From: Oceanihabitans sp. 2_MG-2023
GTDB lineage: Bacteria > Bacteroidota > Bacteroidia > Flavobacteriales > Flavobacteriaceae
Assembly: GCF_030547245.1 (NCBI RefSeq)
Contig: NZ_JAUOQT010000003.1
Location: 62,001-126,000 of the forward strand
DNA length: 64,000 nucleotides
Direction of reading: 5' to 3'
Shown in pieces: positions 1 to 9,141 of the stretch (its first letter is position 1; every line of letters begins with the position of its first letter). A program made the position numbers and the translations under genes. The notes below the pieces were generated by a model that had not been told where the DNA came from, did not search any database, and saw nothing but the letters and a program-made list of their open reading frames with translations.

Positions 1-193
1 TACCAACATCAACTTGATTTATTGGTTCTATAGTACCTGTTGCTGTAACCATTGTAGTTACATTCGCTGTTTTTGCTGTAACCGTTTTAGGCTCTATAAT
101 TATAGTATCGTCTCCTTTAAAAAAACTATAGCCTACTATAGCTAATACAACTAGTATCATGCTACTTATTATGATTTTCTTTTGATTTTTCAT
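1..193 (-). CDS. Efflux periplasmic adaptor subunit (HlyD/MacA family), N-terminal part only
   Basis: The first 64 codons of a minus-strand gene whose ATG is at 193; the rest lies outside the window. The product starts with a short basic stretch (MKNQKK), then one hydrophobic membrane anchor (about residues 7-25), then a segment ending in TVTATGTIEPINQVDVG. That last segment is typical of the first strand of membrane-fusion proteins that link an inner-membrane ABC or RND pump to TolC. The start lies 11 bases after the stop of the TolC gene, so both belong to one operon; a pump gene would be expected next. The family is clear, but the sub-type (MacA with an ABC pump, or an RND adaptor) cannot be decided from this fragment. 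Confidence 0.85.
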   Translation of the reverse strand, partial: MKNQKKIIISSMILVVLAIVGYSFFKGDDTIIIEPKTVTAKTANVTTMVTATGTIEPINQVDVG

Positions 194-204
194 TGTTTTG
201 TTGA

Positions 205-1536
205 TTAAATTTTAATATCGTTTCCTTGGTAAAATTGTAATAATTGGTGGTATAAAATATTTAAGTACTTAGCTTGTAAATAGTTTTGTTGCGCATTGGT
301 AAATGTGTTCTGACTAATCACTAAATCGGTAGTACTTAAAGCACCTAACTCATATTTTTTTTGAGCTAATTCATAACTTTTTTCTGCCGCAAATTTCGAA
401 GCTTCGGAAGCAATTACTTGCTCTTGAGCAGATACTGCATTTTGAAAAGCAGTTTCTACTTTTTTATATACTTCTTTTTCTGTAGATTGCTTTTGAAGTT
501 CGGCTTTTTCTATATTTAGAGTTGCCGTTTTTACAGCTGCTTTTGTTTGATTTCTATTAAAAATTGGAATACTTAAAGACAAGCCTAATTTTTGATTAAA
601 ATTAACATCAAACTGATCGGAAAAAGTATTGTCATTAATACTAGTATACCCAGAACCTATACTACCTGTTAAGGATAATGTTGGTAAAAAAGCACCTTTA
701 GCAATATCTAATTCTTTTTCATTTGCTTTCACATTTAGAATGCTGGACTGGATTTCTGGTAAAAAACTAATCGCATTATTATAGACTTTCATTTTGTCTA
801 ATTCTAGATTTACTAAGTCCATGTTATCATCAATAGTTTCAATTTGCATGTCTTCTAATGGCGATAACTCTAATAATTGTTTTAACGCAATGATATATTG
901 TTGATACTCATTTTTAGCCGCAATAACATTGTATTTATTTGTAGCAGCTTGGCTTTGCGCTTCCGTATAATCACTTAGTGCAATGGTTCCTGCATCTAAA
1001 CGTGCTTTTGCTCTTTGTTCTTCTTTTAAAGAAGCGGTTACATTGTTTTCCGCAATAGCGATATTTTCTTTACTGTAAAGCGTTTGTAAATAGACTTCTA
1101 AAATATTTAAAACAATGTTGTTTTTTTCAACTTCCTCTTCAAAAATACTTTGCTCTAAAAACAATTTATTTTGTTGGATTTGATTTGTAATTTGATTTCC
1201 TTGAAACAAGGTCACCGAACTATTTATTCCAACATTTGTACTATTTATCTGGTCTGTTACATAATTACTTGTAATAGGGTCTATCGTATTTCCGCTTGAA
1301 AAATTTTGGGAAGCACTACCAAATAGGTTTGGTAATCTTGAAGATTTTGCCTTTTTATAATCTACTTCTGCTATACTTTTATCTAGAGTTGCATCTTTTA
1401 TAGTAATGTTATTTTCAATTGCATAATCAATACAATCTTCTAAAGACCATATTTTTGAAGTAATATTTGTAGAAGCTTCCTGAGCAAAAGTGAGCTGCAC
1501 CAATAATAAGCTTACAAGGATTAGATATAATTTCAT
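205..1536 (-). CDS. TolC family outer membrane efflux protein
   Basis: A 443-residue protein with a cleavable signal peptide (about residues 1-19, ending FAQ). It has the two-repeat helical architecture of TolC-type outer membrane factors. An N-terminal segment with W-S-L-E-D-C-I-D-Y-A-I marks the start of the first repeat. Long alanine/glutamate/glutamine-rich alpha-helical barrel segments follow, and the characteristic second-half motif LSIPIFNRNQTKAAV lies near residue 320. The length is normal for the family. It forms the outer-membrane exit duct of a tripartite pump with the adaptor encoded immediately downstream. It is the first gene of the operon. No clear TAnnTTTG promoter is visible upstream. 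Confidence 0.93.
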   Translation of the reverse strand: MKLYLILVSLLLVQLTFAQEASTNITSKIWSLEDCIDYAIENNITIKDATLDKSIAEVDYKKAKSSRLPNLFGSASQNFSSGNTIDPITSNYVTDQINSTNVGINSSVTLFQGNQITNQIQQNKLFLEQSIFEEEVEKNNIVLNILEVYLQTLYSKENIAIAENNVTASLKEEQRAKARLDAGTIALSDYTEAQSQAATNKYNVIAAKNEYQQYIIALKQLLELSPLEDMQIETIDDNMDLVNLELDKMKVYNNAISFLPEIQSSILNVKANEKELDIAKGAFLPTLSLTGSIGSGYTSINDNTFSDQFDVNFNQKLGLSLSIPIFNRNQTKAAVKTATLNIEKAELQKQSTEKEVYKKVETAFQNAVSAQEQVIASEASKFAAEKSYELAQKKYELGALSTTDLVISQNTFTNAQQNYLQAKYLNILYHQLLQFYQGNDIKI

Positions 1537-1960
1537 TTTTTTGTGTTTTTATTTAACACTGTAAAGGTGAAATTATATAGAGACCTATTAAACTGAAATA
1601 GATGTTTGCAGATATTGTCTATACAAAAAGGGGAATTTTATCGATGGCTTTTTTTGGCATAAATACAGAAAGAAGAAAAAGTACTATTTAATAAACCATA
1701 AAAGCTTCAGAAACCTCTGAAGCTTTTAAATATTAAGGCGTATACAATGTTTCTTTTTAGTGATTTAAAAAATCAATTACTTTATGTTTCATTCTATACA
1801 GTTAGGGTTTTCAATATAAGACTAGAATACAATATGCAAAACAACCATATTATCACAATGCTATACTATTTTAACATTAATATTAGTTTTATACCTTTTA
1901 ATTAAAGTAATCCTTACATTTATAATCGTAAAAGAAGGAGATTATTAAAAAAGAAAAAAT
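1537..1960. other. 424-base divergent intergenic region with one strong hairpin
   Basis: This stretch separates the minus-strand tolC-type gene from the plus-strand TIM-barrel gene. It contains a perfect 11-bp inverted repeat (listed separately) just downstream of very short plus-strand open frames. One frame runs from an ATG at about 1600 to a stop at about 1670 and would encode roughly 29 residues. I recognise no family in these frames. The remainder, 1730-1930, is AT-rich and shows no gene or clear promoter. Confidence 0.5.
1700..1727. terminator. Hairpin, terminator-like, in a divergent intergenic region
   Basis: AAAAGCTTCAG and CTGAAGCTTTT form a perfect 11-bp stem around a 6-base loop. 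The T-tract at the end of either arm makes it look like a bidirectional intrinsic terminator. No annotated gene ends next to it, because both neighbours start away from it. Confidence 0.5.
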
Positions 1961-2929
1961 ATGACTAAGCATTTAAACAAGTATTCTAGAAGAGAGTTTA
2001 CAAAACTTTCTTCTATAGCATTAGCAAGTATTCCTTTACTATCTTTTTCAAATAAACTACCTATACTTACTACTAAATCACCAAAACAATTAGAAGTACA
2101 TTTGTTTTCTAAGCATTTACAGTTTCTAAATTATAAGGATATGTCTGCAGCAGCAGCAGCAATGGGTTTTAATGGTTTAGATTTAACAGTAAGAAGAAAA
2201 GGACATGTGCTGCCTGAAAACGTAATTGAAGATTTACCAAAAGCGGTTGAAGCGATGCAAAAACATGGTCTTTCTTCAAAAATGTTTTCTTCAAATGTTT
2301 GGAATACCAAAAGCGTATTAAATCAAAACGTTTTACAAACTGCTAGTAAACTGGGGTTTTCTCATTATCGAACCGATTGGTTAAAGTATCCTGAAGAAAA
2401 ATCAATTATTGAAAGTCAGGAGCTTTATGGTAAACAAGCACAAGATTTAGAAAAACTTAATGAAAAACTAGACCTTATTGGTGGTTACCAGAATCATGCA
2501 GGGAACCATGTTGGTGCACCTGTTTGGGATTTACTTCCAATTTTGGAGGTTACTAATGGTAAGTTTATAGGTTGCCAATACGATATTAGACATGCTGTTG
2601 TAGAAGGAGGAGAAAGTTGGGAACTTGGTTTAAAACGTATACACCCTTTTATAAACTCTATAGTATTAAAAGATTTTAAATGGGGAAAAGTGGATGGGAA
2701 ATGGAAACCAATTAATGTACCTATGGGAGAAGGTATGATTGATTTTAATCGATATTTTTCACTACTTAAAAAGTATCAAATTGATGTTCCAGTATCGCTT
2801 CATGCAGAATATGATTTAGGTGGAGCCGAAAAAGGAAAAACAAGCTTAACAATAGCTAAGAAAGAAGTTTTAAAACGAATTGAAAAGGATTTAGTTTTTA
2901 TAAATGAAACTTGGACAAATGCTGAATAA
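1961..2929 (+). CDS. Tat-exported sugar phosphate isomerase/epimerase-like TIM-barrel protein
   Basis: A 322-residue protein starting with a twin-arginine signal (S9-R10-R11-E12-F13-T14-K15, then a hydrophobic stretch ending about residue 30), so export through Tat is expected. The rest matches the xylose-isomerase-like TIM-barrel (AP endonuclease 2) superfamily. It begins at LEVHLFSKHLQFL and continues with MGFNGLDLTVRRKGHV, then GGYQNHAGNHVGAP and SLHAEYDLGG, where His and Glu residues likely bind a metal. In marine Bacteroidota such exported members often act on sugars or inositol-like compounds, but the substrate here is unknown. AAGGAG lies about 20 bases upstream of the ATG. It is a single gene, convergent with the histidine kinase. 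Confidence 0.85.
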   Translation: MTKHLNKYSRREFTKLSSIALASIPLLSFSNKLPILTTKSPKQLEVHLFSKHLQFLNYKDMSAAAAAMGFNGLDLTVRRKGHVLPENVIEDLPKAVEAMQKHGLSSKMFSSNVWNTKSVLNQNVLQTASKLGFSHYRTDWLKYPEEKSIIESQELYGKQAQDLEKLNEKLDLIGGYQNHAGNHVGAPVWDLLPILEVTNGKFIGCQYDIRHAVVEGGESWELGLKRIHPFINSIVLKDFKWGKVDGKWKPINVPMGEGMIDFNRYFSLLKKYQIDVPVSLHAEYDLGGAEKGKTSLTIAKKEVLKRIEKDLVFINETWTNAE

Positions 2930-2959
2930 CATTTAAATTTTAAAACCATCACGTTTCTT

Positions 2960-4285
2960 TTATTTTAAAAAAGTAAAATAAAAGGTAGAACCAATCCCCT
3001 TTTGGCTTTCTAGCCAAATAGAACCATTATAATAATTAATAATTTTTTTAACAATAGAAAGCCCAATTCCTGAAGAAGAACCGGTACTTTCTAATTTGGT
3101 AAATACTTTAAATATTTTATCAAAATAATCCGATTTAATCCCCATGCCGTTGTCTTTTACAAAAAACTCATAGTGTGTATCTTTTTCAATGCATCCAATT
3201 TCTACTAATCCGTTTTGCTTATCACAATATTTTATAGCATTTTGAATTAAGTTTTGAAAAACTTGTTTAAACCTCCAGGTATTTCCAAATATGCTTGGTA
3301 AATCTTCTTGAATACGAATTTGTATATGCTCTGGTATTAATAAGGTTTGTAATACCTCTTTAATGATTAAATTAAAATTTACGAGTTTATCTTCTGCTTC
3401 TATTTTATCTATAGTAGAATAGTCTAAAATTCCTTTAATTAAAAAATCCATTTTTTCTACATTAAATAATACTTGGTGTAAAGGTTTAAAGGCATTTAGA
3501 TCTATTGCATCCTTATTATCCTCCATAAACCAACTTACTAAAGTGTGAATATTTATTAGAGGAGCTTTTAAATCATGCGAAACCACATGTGCATATTCAT
3601 TTAGTTCCTCATTTTGAATAGATAAACTTTTTAATAATTCTTCCTTTTTCTTTTCCTGTTCTTTTATACGTTCTTCATATTCCTTCTTTTGAATAACATT
3701 AACAAGCATATTGGCATAAACAAAAAGGATTTCTTGTTCGTTTTTAGAATAACTATTTAATTTTTTAACCGAATCAAAACCTATAAAACCAATTAATTCG
3801 TTGTTTTTAATTTTTGGTATTGTTATTAAGCTTTTTATACCTTGAGGTTCTAAAATAGCACGTAAACCAAACTCTCCATCTTCTTCTAAAAGGCTAACAT
3901 CTTCTACATAAAAAGCTTCTCCTTTTTTATGAGCTTCTAACCAATGCGTAATATAATCTAAAGGTATATTTTGTAAGTTATCTATTTCTGGTTCTATGCC
4001 TTTAGAACACCACTCATAGGTATTAGCGCAGGTATTACTAACAAAATCATATGAAAAAATATAACTTCTATCTGATGCTACGAATTCACCTATTTGTTTC
4101 AATGATTCCTTTATTAATTTATCAATATCCGATAAGTCAGAATTAATATATTTTGTAGAAATGCTAATCAATAAGTCTTGAAAACGTAAATGCCTTTCTA
4201 TAATACGATCTTTTTCAAGTTGTTTAGCGTCTAAATTATTGTTACTTATTGTTGTATTGGATGAATTTAGGTTTTCTTTTTGCAT
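2960..4285 (-). CDS. GAF-domain sensor histidine kinase
   Basis: A 441-residue soluble histidine kinase without membrane segments. Residues about 35-200 form a GAF sensor domain, followed by a coiled-coil linker rich in E and K (about 200-230). The dimerisation and phosphoacceptor domain has the H-box SHDLKAPL with His237. The C-terminal HATPase domain shows an N-box (QNLIQNAIKYCD), a G1 box (DNGMGI) and a G2 box (GSSSGIGLSIVKK). No response regulator is adjacent, so it is an orphan kinase whose partner is elsewhere. Bacteroidota carry many such cytoplasmic GAF kinases. The ligand sensed by the GAF domain cannot be told from the sequence. Confidence 0.93.
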   Translation of the reverse strand: MQKENLNSSNTTISNNNLDAKQLEKDRIIERHLRFQDLLISISTKYINSDLSDIDKLIKESLKQIGEFVASDRSYIFSYDFVSNTCANTYEWCSKGIEPEIDNLQNIPLDYITHWLEAHKKGEAFYVEDVSLLEEDGEFGLRAILEPQGIKSLITIPKIKNNELIGFIGFDSVKKLNSYSKNEQEILFVYANMLVNVIQKKEYEERIKEQEKKKEELLKSLSIQNEELNEYAHVVSHDLKAPLINIHTLVSWFMEDNKDAIDLNAFKPLHQVLFNVEKMDFLIKGILDYSTIDKIEAEDKLVNFNLIIKEVLQTLLIPEHIQIRIQEDLPSIFGNTWRFKQVFQNLIQNAIKYCDKQNGLVEIGCIEKDTHYEFFVKDNGMGIKSDYFDKIFKVFTKLESTGSSSGIGLSIVKKIINYYNGSIWLESQKGIGSTFYFTFLK

Positions 4286-4398
4286 TCAATTTTCGATATT
4301 AGAATAAACGTAGCCTCTTTACTTTTAACGAATATAATGTTTACTTTTTTCATTAGAAAATGAATTGAAAATCAGTTTCTTAAACTTTTCCACAATTT

Positions 4399-5211
4399 TC
4401 ACATATTCTGTGTATAATAATTATAATCTTTTAAAACCGTATCAATAAATTCTCTGTCACTAGTATTTGTAGATTTAATTTCGGTTACTTCTAATATTTT
4501 ATTGCGTAACTTAATTAGGGTTTTATAGTCATTTAATTTAGATGCATTTATAAATGTTTCTTTAATAATTCTGGCATCATTATCCGATAATTTAATCACA
4601 GCAGGATATACAGGTTTATAGGTCTCTGCAATTTTTTCTAAGATAGTATCTGAAAACTTTACTTCATCTTTTAAATAAATAACAACAGTATTTGCCATAA
4701 TATCACCTAAACGTTGACTTTTATTTGTGAATAGTATCATTAAAAAGCCAATAAGTTTTCCAATTATAAAGATAGTAACTAATAAAAACTCATTACTATC
4801 TAAGTTTAACGAAGCGATATAAATAAATACCAAAGAGAAAAAATTAAAATCAATAACTCTTAAAAACCATCTAATTAAATAATCTGTAATCGAAGGTTTA
4901 AAGCCATCCTCATTAATTACTTTAATTTTAAGTAGCTTCTTCCCTATGGTTTGTCCATTTAATAAAATTTCAGAATATAAAGAGTAAAAAGTAATTGGCA
5001 AAAAAAGCAAAACGTCTATAGCTTTTATAGTCCATTGGTCATTATCAAAAGTATTTTCTATTAAACTAAAGTCAAAAAAAGAGATGACAAAATATAGGTA
5101 TGCAAATTTTATAATGTTATCTATTACAAAGGCTAACAAACGTTGGCCTACATTTGCCATGGTAAAATGGATGTTTACATTTTGTGCAGTTTTTATTTGG
5201 AGTCTTTTCAT
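4399..5211 (-). CDS. RDD family membrane protein
   Basis: A 270-residue protein with an RDD domain: RLLAFVIDN near residue 25, then several hydrophobic helices up to about residue 180, including the GQTIGKKLLKIKVI loop typical of the family. A C-terminal soluble tail of about 90 residues follows. Its function is unknown at the molecular level. The gene is divergent from the SpoIIM-like gene with only about 21 bases between the two start codons. In many Flavobacteriaceae an RDD gene sits at this position beside the MoxR/DUF58 cluster, which suggests a shared membrane function. Confidence 0.88.
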   Translation of the reverse strand: MKRLQIKTAQNVNIHFTMANVGQRLLAFVIDNIIKFAYLYFVISFFDFSLIENTFDNDQWTIKAIDVLLFLPITFYSLYSEILLNGQTIGKKLLKIKVINEDGFKPSITDYLIRWFLRVIDFNFFSLVFIYIASLNLDSNEFLLVTIFIIGKLIGFLMILFTNKSQRLGDIMANTVVIYLKDEVKFSDTILEKIAETYKPVYPAVIKLSDNDARIIKETFINASKLNDYKTLIKLRNKILEVTEIKSTNTSDREFIDTVLKDYNYYTQNM

Positions 5212-5232
5212 GCAATGTTTAAATTCGCCTTA

Positions 5233-6198
5233 ATGAGAGAAGTCGCTTTTATAAAGCAAAATAAAGAAAAATGGCTTGAATTTGAGCAAATAAGTTTAAA
5301 TAAAGAAAAAAAAAGCCCAGACGATATAGCAAATCTGCACATTAAAATCATGAATGATTTAGTGTATGCGCAAACCTATTATCCCAAAAGTAAGGTTACT
5401 GTATATTTAAATAAATTAGCAAAAACTAGTTTCGATAAGGTATACCATACAAAAAGAAAGGATAAAAATATTTTAGTGAATTTCTTTTTTGATCGAGTTC
5501 CTCTTGTTGCATACCAGCACAGAAAATATATTTATATTTCTTTTATCTTTTTCTTTATCTGTTTTTTTATAGGATTGCTTTCTACTTTAAATGATGCTTC
5601 TTTTGCTAGACAAATTTTAGGTAATGAATATGTAAACCAAACACTAGAAAATATTGAAAATGGAGATGCCATGGCTATTTATAAAGGTGGTAGTAATTGG
5701 GGAACTTTTATTGGCATATACGATAATAACCAACGTGTAGGATTAAACATGTTTCTTTCGGGATTATTTTTTGGAATTGGCACTGGTTTTTACATCGTTT
5801 ATAATGCCATTATGGTGGCTGTGTTTCAAGCTTTATTTTACCAACATAATAGTTTATTAGATAGCTTAAAAGGGATTTGGATTCATGGAACGTATGAAAT
5901 TTTCGGAATGATTATAGAAGCTGCTGCTGGTTACATTATTGGAGCAAGCATGCTATTTCCAGGAACTTTTAAAAGATTCGAATCTTTTAAAAAAGGGGTT
6001 CGAGAAGCATTTTACATCTTTATTAGCACCATTCCGTTTACCATTATTGCTGCTTTTTTAGAAGGATATATTACTAGATACTCCAATACAATGCCTGTCG
6101 TTTTTTGTTTCGCAATTATTCTATTCAGTTTAGTTACTATTAGCTATTATTATCTAATTCTACCTTTTCAAGTAGCAAAAAAACATGGTTTAAGATAA
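5233..6198 (+). CDS. Stage II sporulation protein M-like (SpoIIM/DUF95) membrane protein
   Basis: A 321-residue integral membrane protein of the SpoIIM/DUF95 family. I chose the ATG at 5233, which gives MREVAFIKQNKEKWLEFE, the usual N-terminus in Bacteroidota. Longer readings from 5143 or 5215 would run into the divergent RDD gene. The first ~110 residues are soluble and basic. About five to six membrane helices follow, with the conserved GLFFGIGTGFYIVYNAIM and IHGTYEIFGMIIEAAAGY segments. This organism does not sporulate, so the name is only a homology label. It is the first gene of the MoxR cluster, and its stop codon shares one base with the next start. Confidence 0.9.
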   Translation: MREVAFIKQNKEKWLEFEQISLNKEKKSPDDIANLHIKIMNDLVYAQTYYPKSKVTVYLNKLAKTSFDKVYHTKRKDKNILVNFFFDRVPLVAYQHRKYIYISFIFFFICFFIGLLSTLNDASFARQILGNEYVNQTLENIENGDAMAIYKGGSNWGTFIGIYDNNQRVGLNMFLSGLFFGIGTGFYIVYNAIMVAVFQALFYQHNSLLDSLKGIWIHGTYEIFGMIIEAAAGYIIGASMLFPGTFKRFESFKKGVREAFYIFISTIPFTIIAAFLEGYITRYSNTMPVVFCFAIILFSLVTISYYYLILPFQVAKKHGLR

Positions 6199-6923
6199 TG
6201 AAAAAACACGTGCTTTTTTTCATGTTATTAATATCTATTTTTGGATACTCTCAAGAGTATGATGAAGATTATACGCAAGTTAAAAACGATCCTATTGTGC
6301 AAAATAAAAGTACAAATTTTGAAGAAAAAAGGGCGTTTAAATCGGATTTAAAAGAAAAATATAACGATAAAGATTTTATTTATATTGATGATTTAAAAAA
6401 ACCGGAACCTAAAGTAATACCAGAAAATTCTACATCTAATAATTTTGGATTTTTAGCAGCTTTTGGAAGTTTTATGAGCTATATTTTTCCGTTTCTTTTA
6501 GGGTTAGTTATTGTGCTAATTGTTTTAAAAACTTTTTTTGGAACAGATATAGCTTTTTGGAATTTTAATAAAAATTCAAATAAAACAGCAGAAAAACTAG
6601 TGTATGAAGAAGAAAATATACACGAAGCAGATTTTAGTAAACTTCTGGAAAAGGCGATCTTAAATTCCGATTTCAGACTAGCAACAAGATATTATTATTT
6701 ATCCTTATTAAAACGCTTAACCGATAATAATGCTATTGATTATCATAAAGATAAAACCAATACAGAATATGTATTCGAAATAGAAAACAAGCAGATTAGA
6801 AAACAATTTGCAGATGTATCATACATATATAATTATGTTTGGTATGGCGAATTTCCTATAGATGCACTTACGTTTAAAACCGTAGAAAAAAAATATAAAT
6901 CCATTTTTAATTCCATGCATTGA
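6198..6923 (+). CDS. DUF4129-like membrane protein of the MoxR cluster
   Basis: A 241-residue protein with a signal peptide (ending about GYSQ, residue 19), a periplasmic linker, one membrane helix (about residues 90-112, FPFLLGLVIVLIVLKTFF) and a cytoplasmic helical domain. That domain contains the DUF4129-type segment ATRYYYLSLLKRLTDNNAIDY and W-Y-G-E-F. Its start overlaps the preceding stop by one base, and its own stop overlaps the next start, so translation is probably coupled. The DUF4129 label rests on the C-terminal motif and on the conserved position between the SpoIIM-like and DUF4350-like genes. Its biochemical role is unknown. Confidence 0.78.
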   Translation: MKKHVLFFMLLISIFGYSQEYDEDYTQVKNDPIVQNKSTNFEEKRAFKSDLKEKYNDKDFIYIDDLKKPEPKVIPENSTSNNFGFLAAFGSFMSYIFPFLLGLVIVLIVLKTFFGTDIAFWNFNKNSNKTAEKLVYEEENIHEADFSKLLEKAILNSDFRLATRYYYLSLLKRLTDNNAIDYHKDKTNTEYVFEIENKQIRKQFADVSYIYNYVWYGEFPIDALTFKTVEKKYKSIFNSMH

Positions 6924-8128
6924 TTTTCTTTAAAAACATAAAAAAGTATCTCGTACTCCTTATTTTATTCAGCATTCTAAGCTGCAATAAAACCAATTGG
7001 TACGAAAATTTTAAAGAGAAAAAGAAAAGTCCTTTTGGTACTTATATTGTTTATAATGAAGCGGAAGAATTGTTTTCAGAAAACAAAATACATTACTTAA
7101 AAGAAAACATTTACGACTATCTTTTTCACAATGGAAAAGACAATGATTTTGGCAACTATATTTGTATTAAGTCTAGTGCTTATAAAATAGATGCAGATGG
7201 CTTAGATTATTTATTAGGCGCTGTAAAACAAGGTAGTAATGCTTTTTTCTCCCTTCATCATTTTTCTGATCATATTCAAGATTCATTAAAATTTACCATA
7301 AACAATCTTGACAAAGACATTTATGCTCCAGAAGCATTAAAGCAATTAAGCGGAAAGTTATTTTTAGAAAATGAAACTTTTAAAGATCAACCATTTTTTT
7401 TCGACAGAAATATTAGAAGAAACTACTTTGAAACCTATAATAAAAACAACACTATCGTATTAGGAAGCCTAGAAGTAAATGGCGAAAAAAAACCAAATTT
7501 TATTAAAATTTATTATGGTAAAGGAGCAGTATATTTGCATACAAACCCTATAGTTTTCACCAATTACTACATGCTAAATGGCAATGAAAATTATGTAGAA
7601 AACCTTTTTTCTTATTTGCCTTCTAAAACCATTTTGTGGGATCCACAAATTAAATCTAGTAAATATGCTAATACGAGAAATGAAAAACAGGATTCTGTTT
7701 TTAAATTCTTTTTTAAACATCCAACATTAAAATGGTTTTTAATAGTTTCCTTTTTCGGATTGCTATTATTTATGGTATTTAACGCCAGAAGAAAACAAAG
7801 AGCTATCCCAATTATAAAACCATTAGAAAACTCAACTATAGAGTTTGCGCAAACTATTGCTAATTTGTATTTAGAAGAAGAAGATCATAAAAACCTTGTA
7901 GATAAAAAAATAAGTTACTTTTTAGAAAAAATTAGAGAGAAATATTTAATTAATACCAGTAACTTAAATAGTGAGTTTATTGAAAAATTAGCTTTAAAAT
8001 CGAATAACGAAATCAGTAGTACTAAATATTTAATAAACACCATTATTGCTTTAAATAGTAAATCGGAATGCACAGAAGTAGACCTGATTGTATTAAACAA
8101 AATGATAGAAAATTTCTTTAAAAAATAA
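6920..8128 (+). CDS. DUF4350-like lipoprotein of the MoxR cluster
   Basis: A 402-residue protein starting at a TTG that overlaps the preceding TGA stop (TTGA). No ATG fits upstream, and the resulting N-terminus is a good lipoprotein signal with lipobox L-S-C at about residue 22. The periplasmic part (about 23-270) resembles DUF4350 domains. A membrane helix at about 275-293 (FLIVSFFGLLLFMVF) follows, then a cytoplasmic C-terminal region of about 110 residues that is helical and lysine-rich. The order SpoIIM-like, DUF4129-like, DUF4350-like, MoxR, DUF58 recurs in Flavobacteriia. The specific activity is unknown. The unusual start codon may reduce its level relative to its neighbours. Confidence 0.78.
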   Translation: MIFFKNIKKYLVLLILFSILSCNKTNWYENFKEKKKSPFGTYIVYNEAEELFSENKIHYLKENIYDYLFHNGKDNDFGNYICIKSSAYKIDADGLDYLLGAVKQGSNAFFSLHHFSDHIQDSLKFTINNLDKDIYAPEALKQLSGKLFLENETFKDQPFFFDRNIRRNYFETYNKNNTIVLGSLEVNGEKKPNFIKIYYGKGAVYLHTNPIVFTNYYMLNGNENYVENLFSYLPSKTILWDPQIKSSKYANTRNEKQDSVFKFFFKHPTLKWFLIVSFFGLLLFMVFNARRKQRAIPIIKPLENSTIEFAQTIANLYLEEEDHKNLVDKKISYFLEKIREKYLINTSNLNSEFIEKLALKSNNEISSTKYLINTIIALNSKSECTEVDLIVLNKMIENFFKK

Positions 8129-8132
8129 CCTT

Positions 8133-9137
8133 ATGGAAGAACAGAATCACTTAGAAGCTTCAGATAATTTAGAATTTAAAAACAGAATAGATGTATCCGA
8201 ATTACAGGAAGCTGTTTTTAAAATAAAGAAACAATTAAAGAAAGTAATTGTTGGTCAAAAAGATATGATGGACCTTCTAATGGTATCCCTTTTAGCAAAC
8301 GGACATGTATTAATAGAAGGTGTACCTGGAGTTGCAAAAACAATTACAGCTAAATTACTTTCTAAAACAATAGATGTAGATTTTAGTCGCATTCAATTTA
8401 CACCAGATTTAATGCCTTCCGATATTTTAGGAACCTCTGTTTTTAATGCAAAAACTTCCGATTTCGAATTTAAAAAAGGCCCAATTTTTTCCAGTATGAT
8501 TTTAATAGATGAAATTAATAGAGCGCCAGCAAAAACGCAAGCAGCACTCTTTGAAGTTATGGAAGAAAAACAAGTTACTATAGATGGGCAAACCTATAAA
8601 ATGAAAGAACCTTTTATTGTTTTGGCGACACAAAACCCAATAGAACAAGAAGGAACCTATAGATTACCTGAAGCACAATTAGATAGGTTTTTATTTAAAA
8701 TTAATGTAGAATACCCAAATGCTGAAGAAGAACTAGAAATTATAACCAGAGAGCAGGCTTTAGAGAACATCAAAAAAACTGAAAAAATAGAAACTATAAT
8801 TTCTGGTGAAAAAATCGAGAAATATAGAGCCATTGTTAATCAAATAAATCTGGAAGAAAATTTATTAAAATACATTGCCAATATTGTGGTGAATACGAGA
8901 TCAAATTCCTTTTTGTATTTAGGTGCTTCACCAAGAGCAAGTATAGCAATTTTAAAAGCTTCGAAAGCATTTGCAGCTATTGATGGTAGAGATTTTGTTA
9001 CACCAGAAGATATAAAAAGAGCTTCTATTCCTGTATTACAACACCGCGTAATAGTAACTCCAGAAAGAGAAATGGAAGGAGTAACCAGCAAACAAATTAT
9101 TGAGCAAATTATTGAAGCTGTAGAAATTCCTAGATAA
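8133..9137 (+). CDS. MoxR family AAA+ ATPase
   Basis: A 334-residue AAA+ ATPase of the MoxR family. Walker A is GVPGVAKT at residues 63-70 and Walker B is ILIDE at residues 123-127. The MoxR-typical segments RFPxxQFTPDLMPSDILG-like (about 87-100), ATQNPIEQEGTYRLPEAQLDRF, and the sensor-2 region LGASPRASIAILKASKA are all present. MoxR proteins act as chaperone-like ATPases, often with VWA or DUF58 proteins that activate membrane or metal-dependent complexes. The start is 5 bases after the DUF4350 stop and the DUF58 gene follows 5 bases after its own stop, so all are one transcript. Confidence 0.96.
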   Translation: MEEQNHLEASDNLEFKNRIDVSELQEAVFKIKKQLKKVIVGQKDMMDLLMVSLLANGHVLIEGVPGVAKTITAKLLSKTIDVDFSRIQFTPDLMPSDILGTSVFNAKTSDFEFKKGPIFSSMILIDEINRAPAKTQAALFEVMEEKQVTIDGQTYKMKEPFIVLATQNPIEQEGTYRLPEAQLDRFLFKINVEYPNAEEELEIITREQALENIKKTEKIETIISGEKIEKYRAIVNQINLEENLLKYIANIVVNTRSNSFLYLGASPRASIAILKASKAFAAIDGRDFVTPEDIKRASIPVLQHRVIVTPEREMEGVTSKQIIEQIIEAVEIPR

Positions 9138-9141
9138 ATAC

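Noticed and set aside
5143-5232. N-terminal extension of the SpoIIM-like protein
   Set aside because: It runs antisense into the RDD gene start and is unlike the family; MREVAFIKQNKEKW at 5233 is the usual N-terminus.
5233-6198. Sign of sporulation because of a SpoIIM homologue
   Set aside because: The family is widespread in non-sporulating Bacteroidota beside MoxR genes; no other sporulation gene is present.
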